From the NCBI RefSeq assembly GCF_018130695.1, contig NZ_JAFCJX010000016.1, forward strand, positions 1-64,000: DNA of 64,000 bases, given 5' to 3'. Both the position numbers and the translations under genes were made by a program. This DNA comes from Bradyrhizobium jicamae (GTDB taxonomy: Bacteria; Pseudomonadota; Alphaproteobacteria; Rhizobiales; Xanthobacteraceae). Below the pieces are notes generated by a model. The model did no database searches. It had not been told where the DNA came from and worked only from the letters and a program-made list of their open reading frames with translations. This document shows positions 7,511 to 16,159 of this stretch, one piece after another; the stretch's first letter is position 1, and each line of letters starts with the position of its first letter.

Positions 7511-7663
7511 TTACCTGACCTCAGGGTGATTCGAATCAGCGGGGACGGCCGGTGAACGCTCATCGGCGTCCTCCAGAGGCCGCCGCAGCCGCAAGAACTT
7601 CTCCAGGAAGCGTCCGGAAACGACGAACCTGAACCACCAATACGCCATGCGACGCGTCTTCAT
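7511..7663 (-). CDS. Possible small basic protein (50 aa)
   Basis: A short frame from ATG at 7663 to TAA at 7511. It begins MKTRRMAYWWFRFVVSGRF with a cationic, aromatic N-terminus and ends acidic and polar. GAGGAC precedes the ATG at about 8-9 nt. I recognise no family. It could be a small membrane-associated protein. It is the only coding candidate in the 560-bp gap between 7258 and 7820. Confidence 0.3.
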   Translation of the reverse strand: MKTRRMAYWWFRFVVSGRFLEKFLRLRRPLEDADERSPAVPADSNHPEVR

Positions 7664-7819
7664 GTGTCATGTCCTCGACACCGAATTGGCCCAGCCTCTC
7701 CCCCTTAGCGCGTGGGGCGCTGCCGCGCTGTGAAGCGCTTCACACGGTTTACAGGCCTCGCACGCCTCGCGATGATCGCCCCCTCGATCATCCCAACAAC
7801 ATCCGAGAAGGAGACCGCG

Positions 7820-8260
7820 ATGGCACGAGGACAGGGATCACGGATCGCAATGGCCGCGCTCGCTTGCGCAATCGGTCTTGCGCCCGCCGCGAACGCACAG
7901 ACTTCGCCAGCCGGCAATGCGACCCCGGCACCCGCCAGCACCGCGGCGCCGACGGCGGACAATGCCGTGATGCTCACCATCTTCCTCAAGCATGATCAGT
8001 CGCGTCCGCTCGGCGAGCTCAACGCCCAGCTCGAACGTCAGGGCTTCTACAAGGCGTTTCCGCCTGAAGGCGTCGAGGTGGTGAGCTGGTATGTGATGAT
8101 GGGCGTCGGCCAGGTGGTGACATTGCGGCTGCCGGCCTCGCGGCTGCGCGAGGTCAACCGCATTTTCGAAACCAGCGCCTGGGGCGCCTACCGCACCGAA
8201 TTCTATCCGACCTACGACTACAAGGCGATCGGGATCGCCAATCACGACAAGGCAAAGTGA
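7820..8260 (+). CDS. Exported hypothetical protein (146 aa)
   Basis: The N-terminus is a clear Sec signal peptide (MARGQGSRIAMAALACAIGL, cleavage expected after AANA-Q). A Thr/Ala/Pro-rich linker (about residues 27-45) precedes a folded segment beginning VMLTIFLKHDQSRPLGELNA. Mature residues suggest a small alpha/beta domain of the kind found in DUF-level bradyrhizobial periplasmic proteins. I cannot name the family. ATG at 7820 is supported by AGAAGGAGA upstream. It is probably monocistronic or leads into the next exported protein gene about 90 bp downstream. Confidence 0.75.
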   Translation: MARGQGSRIAMAALACAIGLAPAANAQTSPAGNATPAPASTAAPTADNAVMLTIFLKHDQSRPLGELNAQLERQGFYKAFPPEGVEVVSWYVMMGVGQVVTLRLPASRLREVNRIFETSAWGAYRTEFYPTYDYKAIGIANHDKAK

Positions 8261-8352
8261 TCGCGCTGACGAAAGAGTTGCACCGGCGCGATCTTGCTCG
8301 ACTTTTCCCGCTCCGGTAGCATTGCAGAAACCCACCGAGTGATTTTCTTGCC

Positions 8353-8994
8353 ATGAGTCTGCTCGCATTTGCCGCCGGCGCCCGTCGGCAGCCATACCTC
8401 GTATTGGCCCTGCTCGCCCTGCTTGCCTTCGTACCTGTCGCAGCACGCGCAGCCGACAACGTCGAGCATGTCGTGCTGTACGAAGAAGACCCCGCAAATC
8501 CTGCCGGCCTCCGCTTTCCCGGTTCGGTGGCCTGGCGCACCGAGAAAGTCACCTCCGCGGGCCAGCCCGATGACATTGCCGTGCGCGCCGATATCGACAT
8601 TCCCGGCCAGTTCAAGATGAGGCTGGTCTTCAAGCGGAACCGCGATACTACGCTTCCGGCCAGCCATGTGGTCGATCTGACTTTCGTTCCCGCGCCAGGC
8701 TATCAGGGCCTCAACATCGCCAACGTTCCGGGCATGCTGATGAAATCCAACGAGGCGGCTCGCGGCACGCCGTTCGCGAGCCTTGCGGTCAAGGTCACCA
8801 ACAACGTCTTCTTGATCGGCTTCTCCAATGTCGAGGTCGACCGCCAACGCAATCTGCAAATGCTCCGGGAGAAAACGTGGTTCGATATCCCGATGGTCGA
8901 CGCGCGCCAGCGCCGCTCGATCATCGCAATCGACAAGGGACTTTCTGGCCAGCGCGCCATGACCACGGCGTTGACGGCATGGGGGCAGAACTGA
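8353..8994 (+). CDS. Exported or membrane-anchored hypothetical protein (213 aa)
   Basis: The protein has a long hydrophobic N-terminal segment (PYLVLALLALLAFVPVAARA), which is a signal peptide or anchor ending near residue 34. A beta-rich periplasmic domain follows with no catalytic motif I recognise. The repeated pattern of an acidic start (VLYEEDPANPAG) and a C-terminal AIDKGLSGQRAMTTALTAWG helix is coherent across the frame, and codon use fits a real gene. It follows another exported protein gene on the same strand at 92-bp spacing. The ribosome site is weak, so the start is less certain than the frame. Confidence 0.7.
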   Translation: MSLLAFAAGARRQPYLVLALLALLAFVPVAARAADNVEHVVLYEEDPANPAGLRFPGSVAWRTEKVTSAGQPDDIAVRADIDIPGQFKMRLVFKRNRDTTLPASHVVDLTFVPAPGYQGLNIANVPGMLMKSNEAARGTPFASLAVKVTNNVFLIGFSNVEVDRQRNLQMLREKTWFDIPMVDARQRRSIIAIDKGLSGQRAMTTALTAWGQN

Positions 8995-9015
8995 CGGCGC
9001 GAAGCCGTCAAGAGA

Positions 9016-9198
9016 CTAGGCGTGCGCCCGCGCGCGCTGACTGAGCTTGCGGGCCAGCATCTGCAAATCCTCGCGGCGTCCGCTACACAGCAGCCGCGTG
9101 AATTCGTCGGAATCGACATTGGTGGGCGGGAAGGCGGCATCCGACTTGCGCGAGCGACGAAGCCAGGTCCAGCGGAAGAGACGCTTGAGCATCTTCAT
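9016..9198 (-). CDS. Small basic hypothetical protein (60 aa)
   Basis: The frame MKMLKRLFRWTWLRRSRKSD has a cationic aromatic N-terminus, then a polar acidic centre and an Arg-rich helix (REDLQMLARKLSQRARAHA). No family recognised. GGGG precedes the ATG. Its composition, similar in style to the 50-aa frame at 7511-7663, makes a short real protein plausible, but the frame is short enough to arise by chance in GC-rich DNA. Confidence 0.4.
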   Translation of the reverse strand: MKMLKRLFRWTWLRRSRKSDAAFPPTNVDSDEFTRLLCSGRREDLQMLARKLSQRARAHA

Positions 9199-9324
9199 GG
9201 TTGTGAGCCCCGAGAAATCTCACAGAGAAGCCTGCGTGGAGCAGCTTGCGGATAAGTCGCGGGCTCACCGATTGGTTCCGCCTGCGGCCTCCGACTGCGG
9301 GCAATTCTGAGCCGATAAAGCTCT

Positions 9325-10326
9325 TCACGCAAGCAGCGCTTTACGCTTTCGCACCCGCAAAATGGATTGCGTGATCGCAGCCTGACCGAGCGTCCCATCC
9401 ACGATCTGCCGCTCGGCCGCCTCGGCGATGCCGGCCATCTCCTGCTCCTGGTCGAGCAGATTGTTGCCGATGCAGACCATGTCCATGCCGGCCCTGATCG
9501 CCGCAAGGCTGGCGGCGTGGGTGCCGAGCGCCTTCTGCAGCCCTTGCATCTGCATGTCGTCGGTGATCAGCAGCGTTTCCGGCAGGCGCGCGCGCAACCG
9601 ACCGATCCCCGCGGATGACAGCGTTGTCGGCAGGTCGGGATCCCATGGCGCGACGATGGCGTGACTGACCAGCACGGCATCGCCGAACATCTCCGGCGCC
9701 AGTTCGTAAAACAGCTCCTCCTGATCCTCGCGCAGCGCGTCCGAAATGTCCATGAACTCCAGATGCGAATCGACGTTGGCGCCGCCGATGCCCGGATAAT
9801 GCTTCAGGCACAGCCCGACCCGAGCCGCGCGTGCCGCCGCGTCCACCAGCCGCGCATTGGCCTCGACCTCAGCGATCTCAGCGGAATAGGCCCGCTTGAT
9901 CTTGCCAATGTTGGGATTATCAGGGTTGTAATCGACGTCGACGACCGGCGCGAAATTGTAGCTGACGCCGAGCTGCCGCAGCTCGCCGTAGCTCGCGGCG
10001 AGCAGCCGCCGCTTCTCCGCCTCGTCGAGCCGGTTGAAATCCCTCGCGCTCGGCAGCGGCTGGAAACCGCGCCCCTCCTTGAGGCGACGGACCAATCCGC
10101 CTTCCTGGTCGATGAACACCATCGGGCTTGACGGCAGCGCCGCGATCTCGGCGCAGAGCGCGCGGACCTGGTCGGGATTCTCGATGTTGTTGTCGTATTG
10201 CCGGGTCTGGCAGGAATAATCGAACAGGATCACACCGCCGAGCGAGAACCGCGCGGCAAATTCTCTCAGCCAGGACGGGATGGCCTTGCCGTGGAAGCCG
10301 AGGATGAAGAGTTCGCCGACCGACAT
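9325..10326 (-). CDS. nagZ: Beta-N-acetylhexosaminidase-like glycoside hydrolase family 3 protein
   Basis: NagZ removes N-acetylglucosamine from 1,6-anhydro-muropeptides in cytoplasmic peptidoglycan recycling. The 333-aa frame has FIDQEGGLVRRL (residues 71-82), the KH(F/Y)PG...DSH region (175-188) and the nucleophile region TDDMQM (255-260). The family signature KHFPGHG(x4)DSH(x4)P is degraded: GHG is GIG and the final Pro is missing, although the DSH that supplies the catalytic dyad is kept. It may act on a different substrate or be slow. ATG at 10326 is preferred over an upstream TTG because GAGG precedes it. It is isolated from other cell-wall genes. Confidence 0.78.
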   Translation of the reverse strand: MSVGELFILGFHGKAIPSWLREFAARFSLGGVILFDYSCQTRQYDNNIENPDQVRALCAEIAALPSSPMVFIDQEGGLVRRLKEGRGFQPLPSARDFNRLDEAEKRRLLAASYGELRQLGVSYNFAPVVDVDYNPDNPNIGKIKRAYSAEIAEVEANARLVDAAARAARVGLCLKHYPGIGGANVDSHLEFMDISDALREDQEELFYELAPEMFGDAVLVSHAIVAPWDPDLPTTLSSAGIGRLRARLPETLLITDDMQMQGLQKALGTHAASLAAIRAGMDMVCIGNNLLDQEQEMAGIAEAAERQIVDGTLGQAAITQSILRVRKRKALLA

Positions 10327-10482
10327 GGGCCCTCGCAGAATCAACGCGCGCAGGAGGAAGCTAGCATGCGGCGGTATGACGATGCAGCCGACGGATGACG
10401 AAGACTGCGTTTGCCGCGTCCCATCGCGATGCTAAATCAGACCCCACGAGATGCGCCACCAGGCGCACGACAGGACCGGATC

Positions 10483-12528
10483 ATGACAGCACCTTACGTT
10501 CCGCAGATGGCCCTCTACCGCCAATGGCTGAAGGACGTCAGCGGCCTTGCGTTCAGCACTTATGAGGAGATGCGGCGCTGGTCGGTGACCGACATCGACG
10601 GCTTCTGGCAGAGCATTTGGGACTATTTTGACCTGCGCTCGCCGACGCCGCACAGCGCGGTGCTGGCGCAACGCAAGATGCCGGGTGCGGTCTGGTTCCC
10701 CGGCGCCTCCGTCAACTATGCCCGCCAGGTGCTGCGCCATGTCGACGCCGCCGATGCCGCAGGCCTGCCGGCGCTGATCTCGGCCGGCGAGGACGGCGTG
10801 CTCACGGAGACGAGCTGGCCGGAGCTGAAGCGCAAGGTCGCCGCACTTGCGCTGCATCTGCGGGCGCAGGGCGTGACGTCGGGCGACCGCGTCGCCGCTT
10901 ATCTGCCGAACATTCCGGAGACGATCGTCGCGTTTCTGGCGACCGCCAGCATCGGCGCGATCTGGAGCCTGTGCGCGCCCGACATGGCCGCGCCCGCCGT
11001 GATCGACCGCTTCAAGCAGATCGAGCCGAAGGTGCTGATCGCAACCGACGCCGTGACCTATGCCGGCAAGCGGCACGATCGCCGTAACGTCATCGCGGAG
11101 CTGCGGCGCGCGCTGCCGACGGTGCAGCATGTCATCCTGCACGGCGAGGCGGCAATGTCGGAGATCTCGCTCTCATCCATCTTCGCCGGCCGTGGCGCCG
11201 CGATCGACGCCTTCGAGCCGGACTGGCTGCCCTTCGACCATCCGCTCTGGATCGTCTATTCGTCCGGCACCACCGGATTGCCGAAGCCGATCGTGCACAG
11301 CCATGGCGGCATCATCGTGGTGGCGCTGCCGCTGTCGGTGCTGCACAACGACATCGGCTGCAGCTATCACGAGAATTCCTTCGGCGAGCGCTTCCACTGG
11401 TACTCTTCGACCGGCTGGATCATGTGGAATTGCCAGGTCGGCGGCCTGCTCAACGGCACCACCTGCTGCGTGTTCGACGGCAGCCCGGGCGGCTCAAAGG
11501 ACAAGCCCGACTGGACCACGCTGTGGCGCTTCGTTGCCGACAGCCAATCGACCTTCTTCGGCGCGGGCGCGGCGTTCTTCGCCAACTGTGCCAAGGCGGA
11601 GATCGACCTTGCCGCTGCCGGCGACCTCTCGAAGCTGCGCACGCTCGGCTCGACCGGCTCGCCGCTCAGCGCCGACACGCAGGACTGGTTCAACACGCGT
11701 TTCGCGGCACTCTCGAAGACCAATGGCAGCGCGGCGCAGGCCGACATGTGGTGGGCCAACATCTCCGGCGGCACCGATTTCGCCGGCGCTTTCATCGGCG
11801 GCAATCGCGAGCTGCCGCAAGTTCCCGGCACCATGCAGTGCCGCTCGCTCGGCTGCGCGGTCGAGGCCTTCAACGAGCAGGGCCAGGCCGTGATCGACGA
11901 GGTCGGCGAACTCGTCTGCACCGAGCCGCTGCCCTCGATGCCGCTGCGCTTCTGGAACGATCCCGGCGATGTCAGATACCGCGCCAGCTATTTCGAGACC
12001 TATCCCGACAATTTCGACGGCAGCGGCCGCGGTCCGGTCTGGCGCCACGGCGACTGGCTCAAGGTCGATCCCTACGGCTCCTGCGTGATCTATGGCCGGA
12101 GCGATGCCACCATCAACCGCCACGGCCTGCGCATGGGCACCAGCGAACTCTATTCGGCGATCGAAGCGCTGCCGGAAGTGCTCGATACGCTCGTCGTCGA
12201 CCTCGAATATCTCGGCCGCGACAGCTACATGCCGCTGTTCGTGGTGCTGCGCGACGGCGTCGCGCTCGATGCCGCGATGAAGACGAAGATCAACCAGGCC
12301 GTCGAGGCCGGCCTGTCGCGCCGCTTCCTGCCCAGCGACATCTTTGCGGTTGCCGAGATCCCGCGCACGCTCTCCGGCAAGAAGCAGGAGCTGCCGATCA
12401 AGAAGCTCTTGCTCGGACACGCCGTCGAGAAGGTGATCAACCGGGATGCGATGGCCAATCCAGGCTGCCTGGACTGGTATCTCGATTTTGCGAAAAGCCA
12501 CTTGAACAAGAACGCCGGCGCGGCGTAA
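10483..12528 (+). CDS. Acetoacetyl-CoA synthetase
   Basis: Activates acetoacetate with ATP and CoA to acetoacetyl-CoA, feeding ketone bodies or polyhydroxybutyrate breakdown products into central metabolism. The 681-aa frame is an ANL-superfamily ligase with an N-terminal acetyl-CoA-synthetase-type extension (TYEEMRRWSVTDIDGFWQSI), the AMP-binding P-loop near residue 258 (YSSGTTGLPKPIVHSHGG), the RHGDWLKVDPYG hinge and the C-terminal Lys of SGKKQELPIKK. Length and motifs fit acetoacetate-CoA ligases better than acetyl-CoA synthetase. I chose ATG 10483 (MTAPYVPQMALY); a start at 10411 would add an unrelated tail. The threonine-synthase-like gene follows 37 bp downstream and may be co-transcribed. 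Confidence 0.88.
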   Translation: MTAPYVPQMALYRQWLKDVSGLAFSTYEEMRRWSVTDIDGFWQSIWDYFDLRSPTPHSAVLAQRKMPGAVWFPGASVNYARQVLRHVDAADAAGLPALISAGEDGVLTETSWPELKRKVAALALHLRAQGVTSGDRVAAYLPNIPETIVAFLATASIGAIWSLCAPDMAAPAVIDRFKQIEPKVLIATDAVTYAGKRHDRRNVIAELRRALPTVQHVILHGEAAMSEISLSSIFAGRGAAIDAFEPDWLPFDHPLWIVYSSGTTGLPKPIVHSHGGIIVVALPLSVLHNDIGCSYHENSFGERFHWYSSTGWIMWNCQVGGLLNGTTCCVFDGSPGGSKDKPDWTTLWRFVADSQSTFFGAGAAFFANCAKAEIDLAAAGDLSKLRTLGSTGSPLSADTQDWFNTRFAALSKTNGSAAQADMWWANISGGTDFAGAFIGGNRELPQVPGTMQCRSLGCAVEAFNEQGQAVIDEVGELVCTEPLPSMPLRFWNDPGDVRYRASYFETYPDNFDGSGRGPVWRHGDWLKVDPYGSCVIYGRSDATINRHGLRMGTSELYSAIEALPEVLDTLVVDLEYLGRDSYMPLFVVLRDGVALDAAMKTKINQAVEAGLSRRFLPSDIFAVAEIPRTLSGKKQELPIKKLLLGHAVEKVINRDAMANPGCLDWYLDFAKSHLNKNAGAA

Positions 12529-12565
12529 CGAAGCTTCCGGCACCGTACCGCCCAGGACTTTCCCA

Positions 12566-13699
12566 ATGCCCTCTCCCAGCTACATCGATCCCCTCACCGG
12601 AAAGCTCTACCCGCTCGACGTGCCGCGCTGGTGCTCCGACGAGGGCAAGCCGTTGATGATGACGGAGCTTAAGGGCATCTCGCGCGACGAGATCGATCGC
12701 GGCACGCGTTCGCTGTGGCGCTATCGCGCGGCGCTACCGGTCGAGATCAAGGCGCCGATCACGATGGGCGAGGGCTGCACGCCGCTGGTCGAGAAGGAGT
12801 GGGGCGATCTCCGTCCCCATTTCAAGCTCGAATGGTTCAATCCGACCGCGAGCTTCAAGGATCGCGGCACCACGGTGATGCTGTCAGCCATGCGCCAGCT
12901 CGGCGTCGGCGCCGTGCTGGAGGACAGTTCCGGCAATGGCGGCGCGTCGGTCTCCGCCTTTGGTGCGGCCGGCGGCATGCGGGTGAAAATCCTCGCGCCC
13001 GCGACGACGTCGCCGATGAAGGTCGCGCAGATGCATGCCTTCGGTGCCGAAGTGCAACTGGTGGAAGGCCCGCGCGAGGAATCGGAAAACGAGGCGATCC
13101 GGCAGTCGAAGCAGATCTTCTATTCCAGCCACAACTGGCAGCCGTTCTTCCTGCAGGGCACCAAATCCTTTGCTTACGAGATCTGGGAGGATTGCGGCTT
13201 CACCGCTCCCGATAATGTCATCATGCCCGTGGGCGCCGGCTCCAGCCTGCTCGGCTGCTATATCGGCTTCAAGGAATTGCTCGCTAGCGGCCAGATCAAG
13301 AAGCTGCCGCGCCTGTTCGCGTCGCAGCCACTGAACTGCTCGCCGCTCGATGCGAGCTTTGCAGCCGGCGTCGACACGCCTGTTGCCCGCGAGGTGCGCA
13401 AGACCATCGCCGAGGGCACCGCGATCAAGTCGCCGTTGCGGCTGAAGCAGATGGTCGCCGCGCTCAGGGAGAGCGGCGGCGGAACGGTCGCCATTCCCGA
13501 GGACGGCATCGTCGCGGCATTGAAGCGGATGGCGCGCACCGGCCTGTTCGTCGAGCCGACCTCGGCCTCGGCGGCAGCGGCACTCGACGAGCTTCACCGT
13601 CGCGGCGCGATCAAGCCGAACGAGCGTACGGTGGTGATCATCAGCGGCACCGGCATCAAGGCGTCGGCACTGATCACGGAGCTATTGGGCGCAAGCTAG
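12566..13699 (+). CDS. Threonine-synthase-like PLP enzyme
   Basis: A fold-type II PLP enzyme of 377 aa. It has the Schiff-base Lys98 in NPTASFKDRG, a substrate-binding loop SSGNGGASVSAFGAAGG, a C-terminal phosphate-binding region and the late motif ISGTGIK. The N-terminus (YPLDVPRWCSDEGKPL) resembles the short lead segment seen in many threonine synthases. It could make threonine from O-phosphohomoserine, but paralogues of this group also act as lyases on other beta-substituted amino acids, and no hom or thrB gene is near. It follows acetoacetyl-CoA synthetase closely. Its TAG stop is the first three bases of a repeat element. Confidence 0.75.
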   Translation: MPSPSYIDPLTGKLYPLDVPRWCSDEGKPLMMTELKGISRDEIDRGTRSLWRYRAALPVEIKAPITMGEGCTPLVEKEWGDLRPHFKLEWFNPTASFKDRGTTVMLSAMRQLGVGAVLEDSSGNGGASVSAFGAAGGMRVKILAPATTSPMKVAQMHAFGAEVQLVEGPREESENEAIRQSKQIFYSSHNWQPFFLQGTKSFAYEIWEDCGFTAPDNVIMPVGAGSSLLGCYIGFKELLASGQIKKLPRLFASQPLNCSPLDASFAAGVDTPVAREVRKTIAEGTAIKSPLRLKQMVAALRESGGGTVAIPEDGIVAALKRMARTGLFVEPTSASAAAALDELHRRGAIKPNERTVVIISGTGIKASALITELLGAS

Positions 13700-13798
13700 A
13701 GCATGATCCGGAAAAGTGTGCAGCGGTTTTCAGAAAAGGCATGCTCAAACAAGGAGCTAAAGCGCGATGACGATTCAACTTATCTCATCGCGCTTTAG
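13697..13798. repeat. Palindromic intergenic repeat (two palindromes)
   Basis: First palindrome: GAGCATG (13699-13705) pairs with CATGCTC (13740-13746), with GAAAA/TTTTC inside. Second: CTAAAGCGCGATGA (13757-13770) pairs perfectly with TCATCGCGCTTTAG (13785-13798) across a 14-nt loop. I recognise GAGCATGATCCGGAAAAGTG as a common bradyrhizobial intergenic repeat, from memory. The element begins with TAGAGC, and that TAG is the stop codon of the preceding gene. The stem may also act as a bidirectional terminator. Confidence 0.7.
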
Positions 13799-13813
13799 TC
13801 GTGCGCGCGGCCC

Positions 13814-14848
13814 TCACACCGCCGGCGGATTCAATCGTCGGAATCCGTCCTGGGTGCGATAGGGGTAATAGGGATAGCTCGGCATCGCAGCGCTGGCCTG
13901 GTCGAGGCGTGCGATCTGGTCTGATGTCAGCGACCATCCAACCGCGCCAAGATTGTCGCGCAACTGCGCCTCGTTGCGCGCGCCGATGATCACGGACGAT
14001 ACGGTCGGACGCGTCAGCAGCCAGGCAATCGCGATCTGCGGCACGGTGCGGCCGGTCTCCGCCGCCACCGCATCGAGCGCATCGACAACCGCATAGAGCC
14101 GCTGCTCGTCGACCGGCGGCCCGAACTGCGCCGTCTCGTGCAGACGGCTGGTGTCCGGCAGCTTCTCCCCGCGACGGATCCTGCCGGTGAGCCGGCCCCA
14201 GCCCAGCGGACTCCAGACCAGTGCGCCGACGCCTTGGTCCAGGCCGAGCGGCATGAGCTCCCATTCATAGTCGCGGCCGATCAGCGAGTAGTACACCTGA
14301 TGCGCGCCATAGCGCGGCCAGCCGTGACGATCCGCCAGCGCGAGCGATTTCATCAGATGCCAGCCGGAGAAGTTCGAGACGCCGACATAGCGCAGCTTGC
14401 CGGCGCGCACGAGCATGTCGAGCGTCGACAGCACCTCCTCGATCGGCGTGAATGCGTCGAAGGCATGGAGCTGCAGCAGGTCGATATAGTCGGTGCCGAG
14501 CCGCCGCAGCGCCGCCTCGACTGCGTTCACCAGGCGATGGCGCGATGAGCCCGCATCGAGCGGGCCGTCGCCCATCGGCAGGCCGGTCTTGGTCGAGATC
14601 AGAACCTGATCGCGGCGGCCCTTGATGGCAGCGCCGAGAATTTCCTCGGATGCGCCGTTCGAATAGACATCGGCGGTGTCGAACAGATTGACGCCGGCCT
14701 CGAGGCAGATGTCGATCAGCCGGCGCGCGTCGTCGACGCCGCTGCGGCCCCAAGCCGAGAACAGCGGCCCCTGCCCGCCGAACGTGCCCGTCCCGTAGCT
14801 GAGCGCGGACACCTTCAGGCCGGATGTCCCGAGATTACGATAGTCCAT
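13814..14848 (-). CDS. Aldo/keto reductase
   Basis: NADPH-dependent carbonyl reductase of 344 aa in a TIM-barrel fold. The expected tetrad is visible: Asp and Tyr in LFDTADVYSNG, Lys in LISTKTGLPMG and His in DYIDLLQLHAFD. The C-terminal cofactor segment includes SSVIIGARNEAQL. The ATG at 14848 is preceded by AGGAGG. The gene lies just downstream of an efflux-type MFS gene on the same strand (29-bp gap), and both diverge from a LysR gene at 16160, which suggests a stress- or toxicant-responsive export and detoxification unit. Substrate unknown. Confidence 0.88.
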   Translation of the reverse strand: MDYRNLGTSGLKVSALSYGTGTFGGQGPLFSAWGRSGVDDARRLIDICLEAGVNLFDTADVYSNGASEEILGAAIKGRRDQVLISTKTGLPMGDGPLDAGSSRHRLVNAVEAALRRLGTDYIDLLQLHAFDAFTPIEEVLSTLDMLVRAGKLRYVGVSNFSGWHLMKSLALADRHGWPRYGAHQVYYSLIGRDYEWELMPLGLDQGVGALVWSPLGWGRLTGRIRRGEKLPDTSRLHETAQFGPPVDEQRLYAVVDALDAVAAETGRTVPQIAIAWLLTRPTVSSVIIGARNEAQLRDNLGAVGWSLTSDQIARLDQASAAMPSYPYYPYRTQDGFRRLNPPAV

Positions 14849-14877
14849 GACAGACCTCCTTGCTTGACGCGTGATGC

Positions 14878-16059
14878 TCATTCGGCCGGGCAGGCCAGCG
14901 CAGACACCGCAGGTCGATCGAGACGCAGGCTCCATAGCGCAAGCAGCAACCCGGTCGCGGTGATCGCCGCCGCCACCAGCGGCAGCGCGCCGAGGCCGAA
15001 ACCGCGATCGATGGCGAGCCCGCCGGCCCAGGCACCGAGTGCGTTGCCGAGATTGAAGGCGGCGATGTTGAGGCTCGAGGCGAGCGTGCGGCCTTCCGCG
15101 CCGGCGGCTTCGAGCACGCGCAGTTGCAACGGCGCGACCGTTGCGAACGCAGCGATTCCGAGCAGGAACAGCAGCGCCACCGCGAAGGCCTTGATCGAGA
15201 GCACCGCCGCCAACGCCCCCAGCACGAAGACAAGACCGCCCAGCGTGACGATCAACGCGCGCCCCAATCCGCGATCGGCGAGCTTGCCGCCCGCGACGTT
15301 ACCGATCGCAAGGCCGGCGCCGAACACCAGCAGGATCGGCGAGACGGCGGCCTCCGGAAAGCCGGTCAGCCGGGTGAGGATCGGCTGCACATAAGTGAAG
15401 ACGACGAACAGACCGGCAAAGCCGAACACCGTCATGGCGAGCCCGAGCAGCACCTGCGGGCGACCGAGCACCGCCAGTTCCTCCTGTAGCCGCGCCGGAG
15501 GATCGTTGCGGCCAACATGACCGGGCACGAGCACGGCCAGTACGATGAAGGCCACGACGCCGATCGCGGTGACCGCCCAGAATGCCGCGCGCCATCCCAG
15601 CATCAGTCCGAACCAGGCGCCAAAGGGGACGCCGAGCAGGGTTGCGACCGTCAGGCCGATAAACATGGTCGCAATCGCGGAGGCGCGCTTGTCCTCGGCC
15701 ACCAGGCTCGTCGCCACCACGGAGCCGACGCCGAAGAACGTACCGTGGGCGAGCGAGGTGAGCACCCGCGCGGCCATCAGCAGCGCGTAGCTCGGCGCCA
15801 GCGCGCAGGCTGCATTGCCGAGCGTGAAGACCGCCATCAAGGCCAGCAGCACCGTCTTGCGCGGCATCTGCCGCGTCGCCAGCGTCAGGATCGGCGCGCC
15901 GACGAACACGCCAAGCGCGTAACCGGAGATCAGCAAGCCCGCGACGGGCACCGACACCTGGAGGTCCGCGGCTACCTGCAGCAGCAGCCCCATGATGACA
16001 AATTCAGTAGTGCCGATGCCGAAGGCACCGGCGGTGAGGGCAAGGACGGCGGCAGGCAT
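14878..16059 (-). CDS. MFS transporter of the arabinose-efflux (AraJ/YdhP) type
   Basis: A 393-aa inner-membrane protein with 12 predicted hydrophobic segments. It begins with the family signature LTAGAFGIGTTEFVIMGLL and has the MFS motif between segments 2 and 3 in the form TLATRQMPRKTVLL. The group is thought to export sugars, drugs or toxic metabolites by proton antiport. It is followed by an aldo/keto reductase and diverges from a LysR gene, so it is probably controlled by that regulator. Confidence 0.88.
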   Translation of the reverse strand: MPAAVLALTAGAFGIGTTEFVIMGLLLQVAADLQVSVPVAGLLISGYALGVFVGAPILTLATRQMPRKTVLLALMAVFTLGNAACALAPSYALLMAARVLTSLAHGTFFGVGSVVATSLVAEDKRASAIATMFIGLTVATLLGVPFGAWFGLMLGWRAAFWAVTAIGVVAFIVLAVLVPGHVGRNDPPARLQEELAVLGRPQVLLGLAMTVFGFAGLFVVFTYVQPILTRLTGFPEAAVSPILLVFGAGLAIGNVAGGKLADRGLGRALIVTLGGLVFVLGALAAVLSIKAFAVALLFLLGIAAFATVAPLQLRVLEAAGAEGRTLASSLNIAAFNLGNALGAWAGGLAIDRGFGLGALPLVAAAITATGLLLALWSLRLDRPAVSALACPAE

Positions 16060-16121
16060 GTGTCACTCCGGTCGGATGGATGTCCGCGCTGGAGATAGCG
16101 AAGCCGCCGAAGGAGGATTAG

Positions 16122-16138
16122 ATTGCCCTTGATCCAAT
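16122..16138. promoter_or_regulatory. LysR-type T-N11-A palindrome
   Basis: ATTGCCCTTGATCCAAT is an interrupted dyad (ATTG-N9-CAAT) with the T-N11-A form bound by LysR regulators. It lies in the divergent promoter region between the MFS gene (start 16059) and the LysR gene (start 16160). Confidence 0.5.
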
Positions 16139-16159
16139 GATTTGTGACATGAATTCAAC

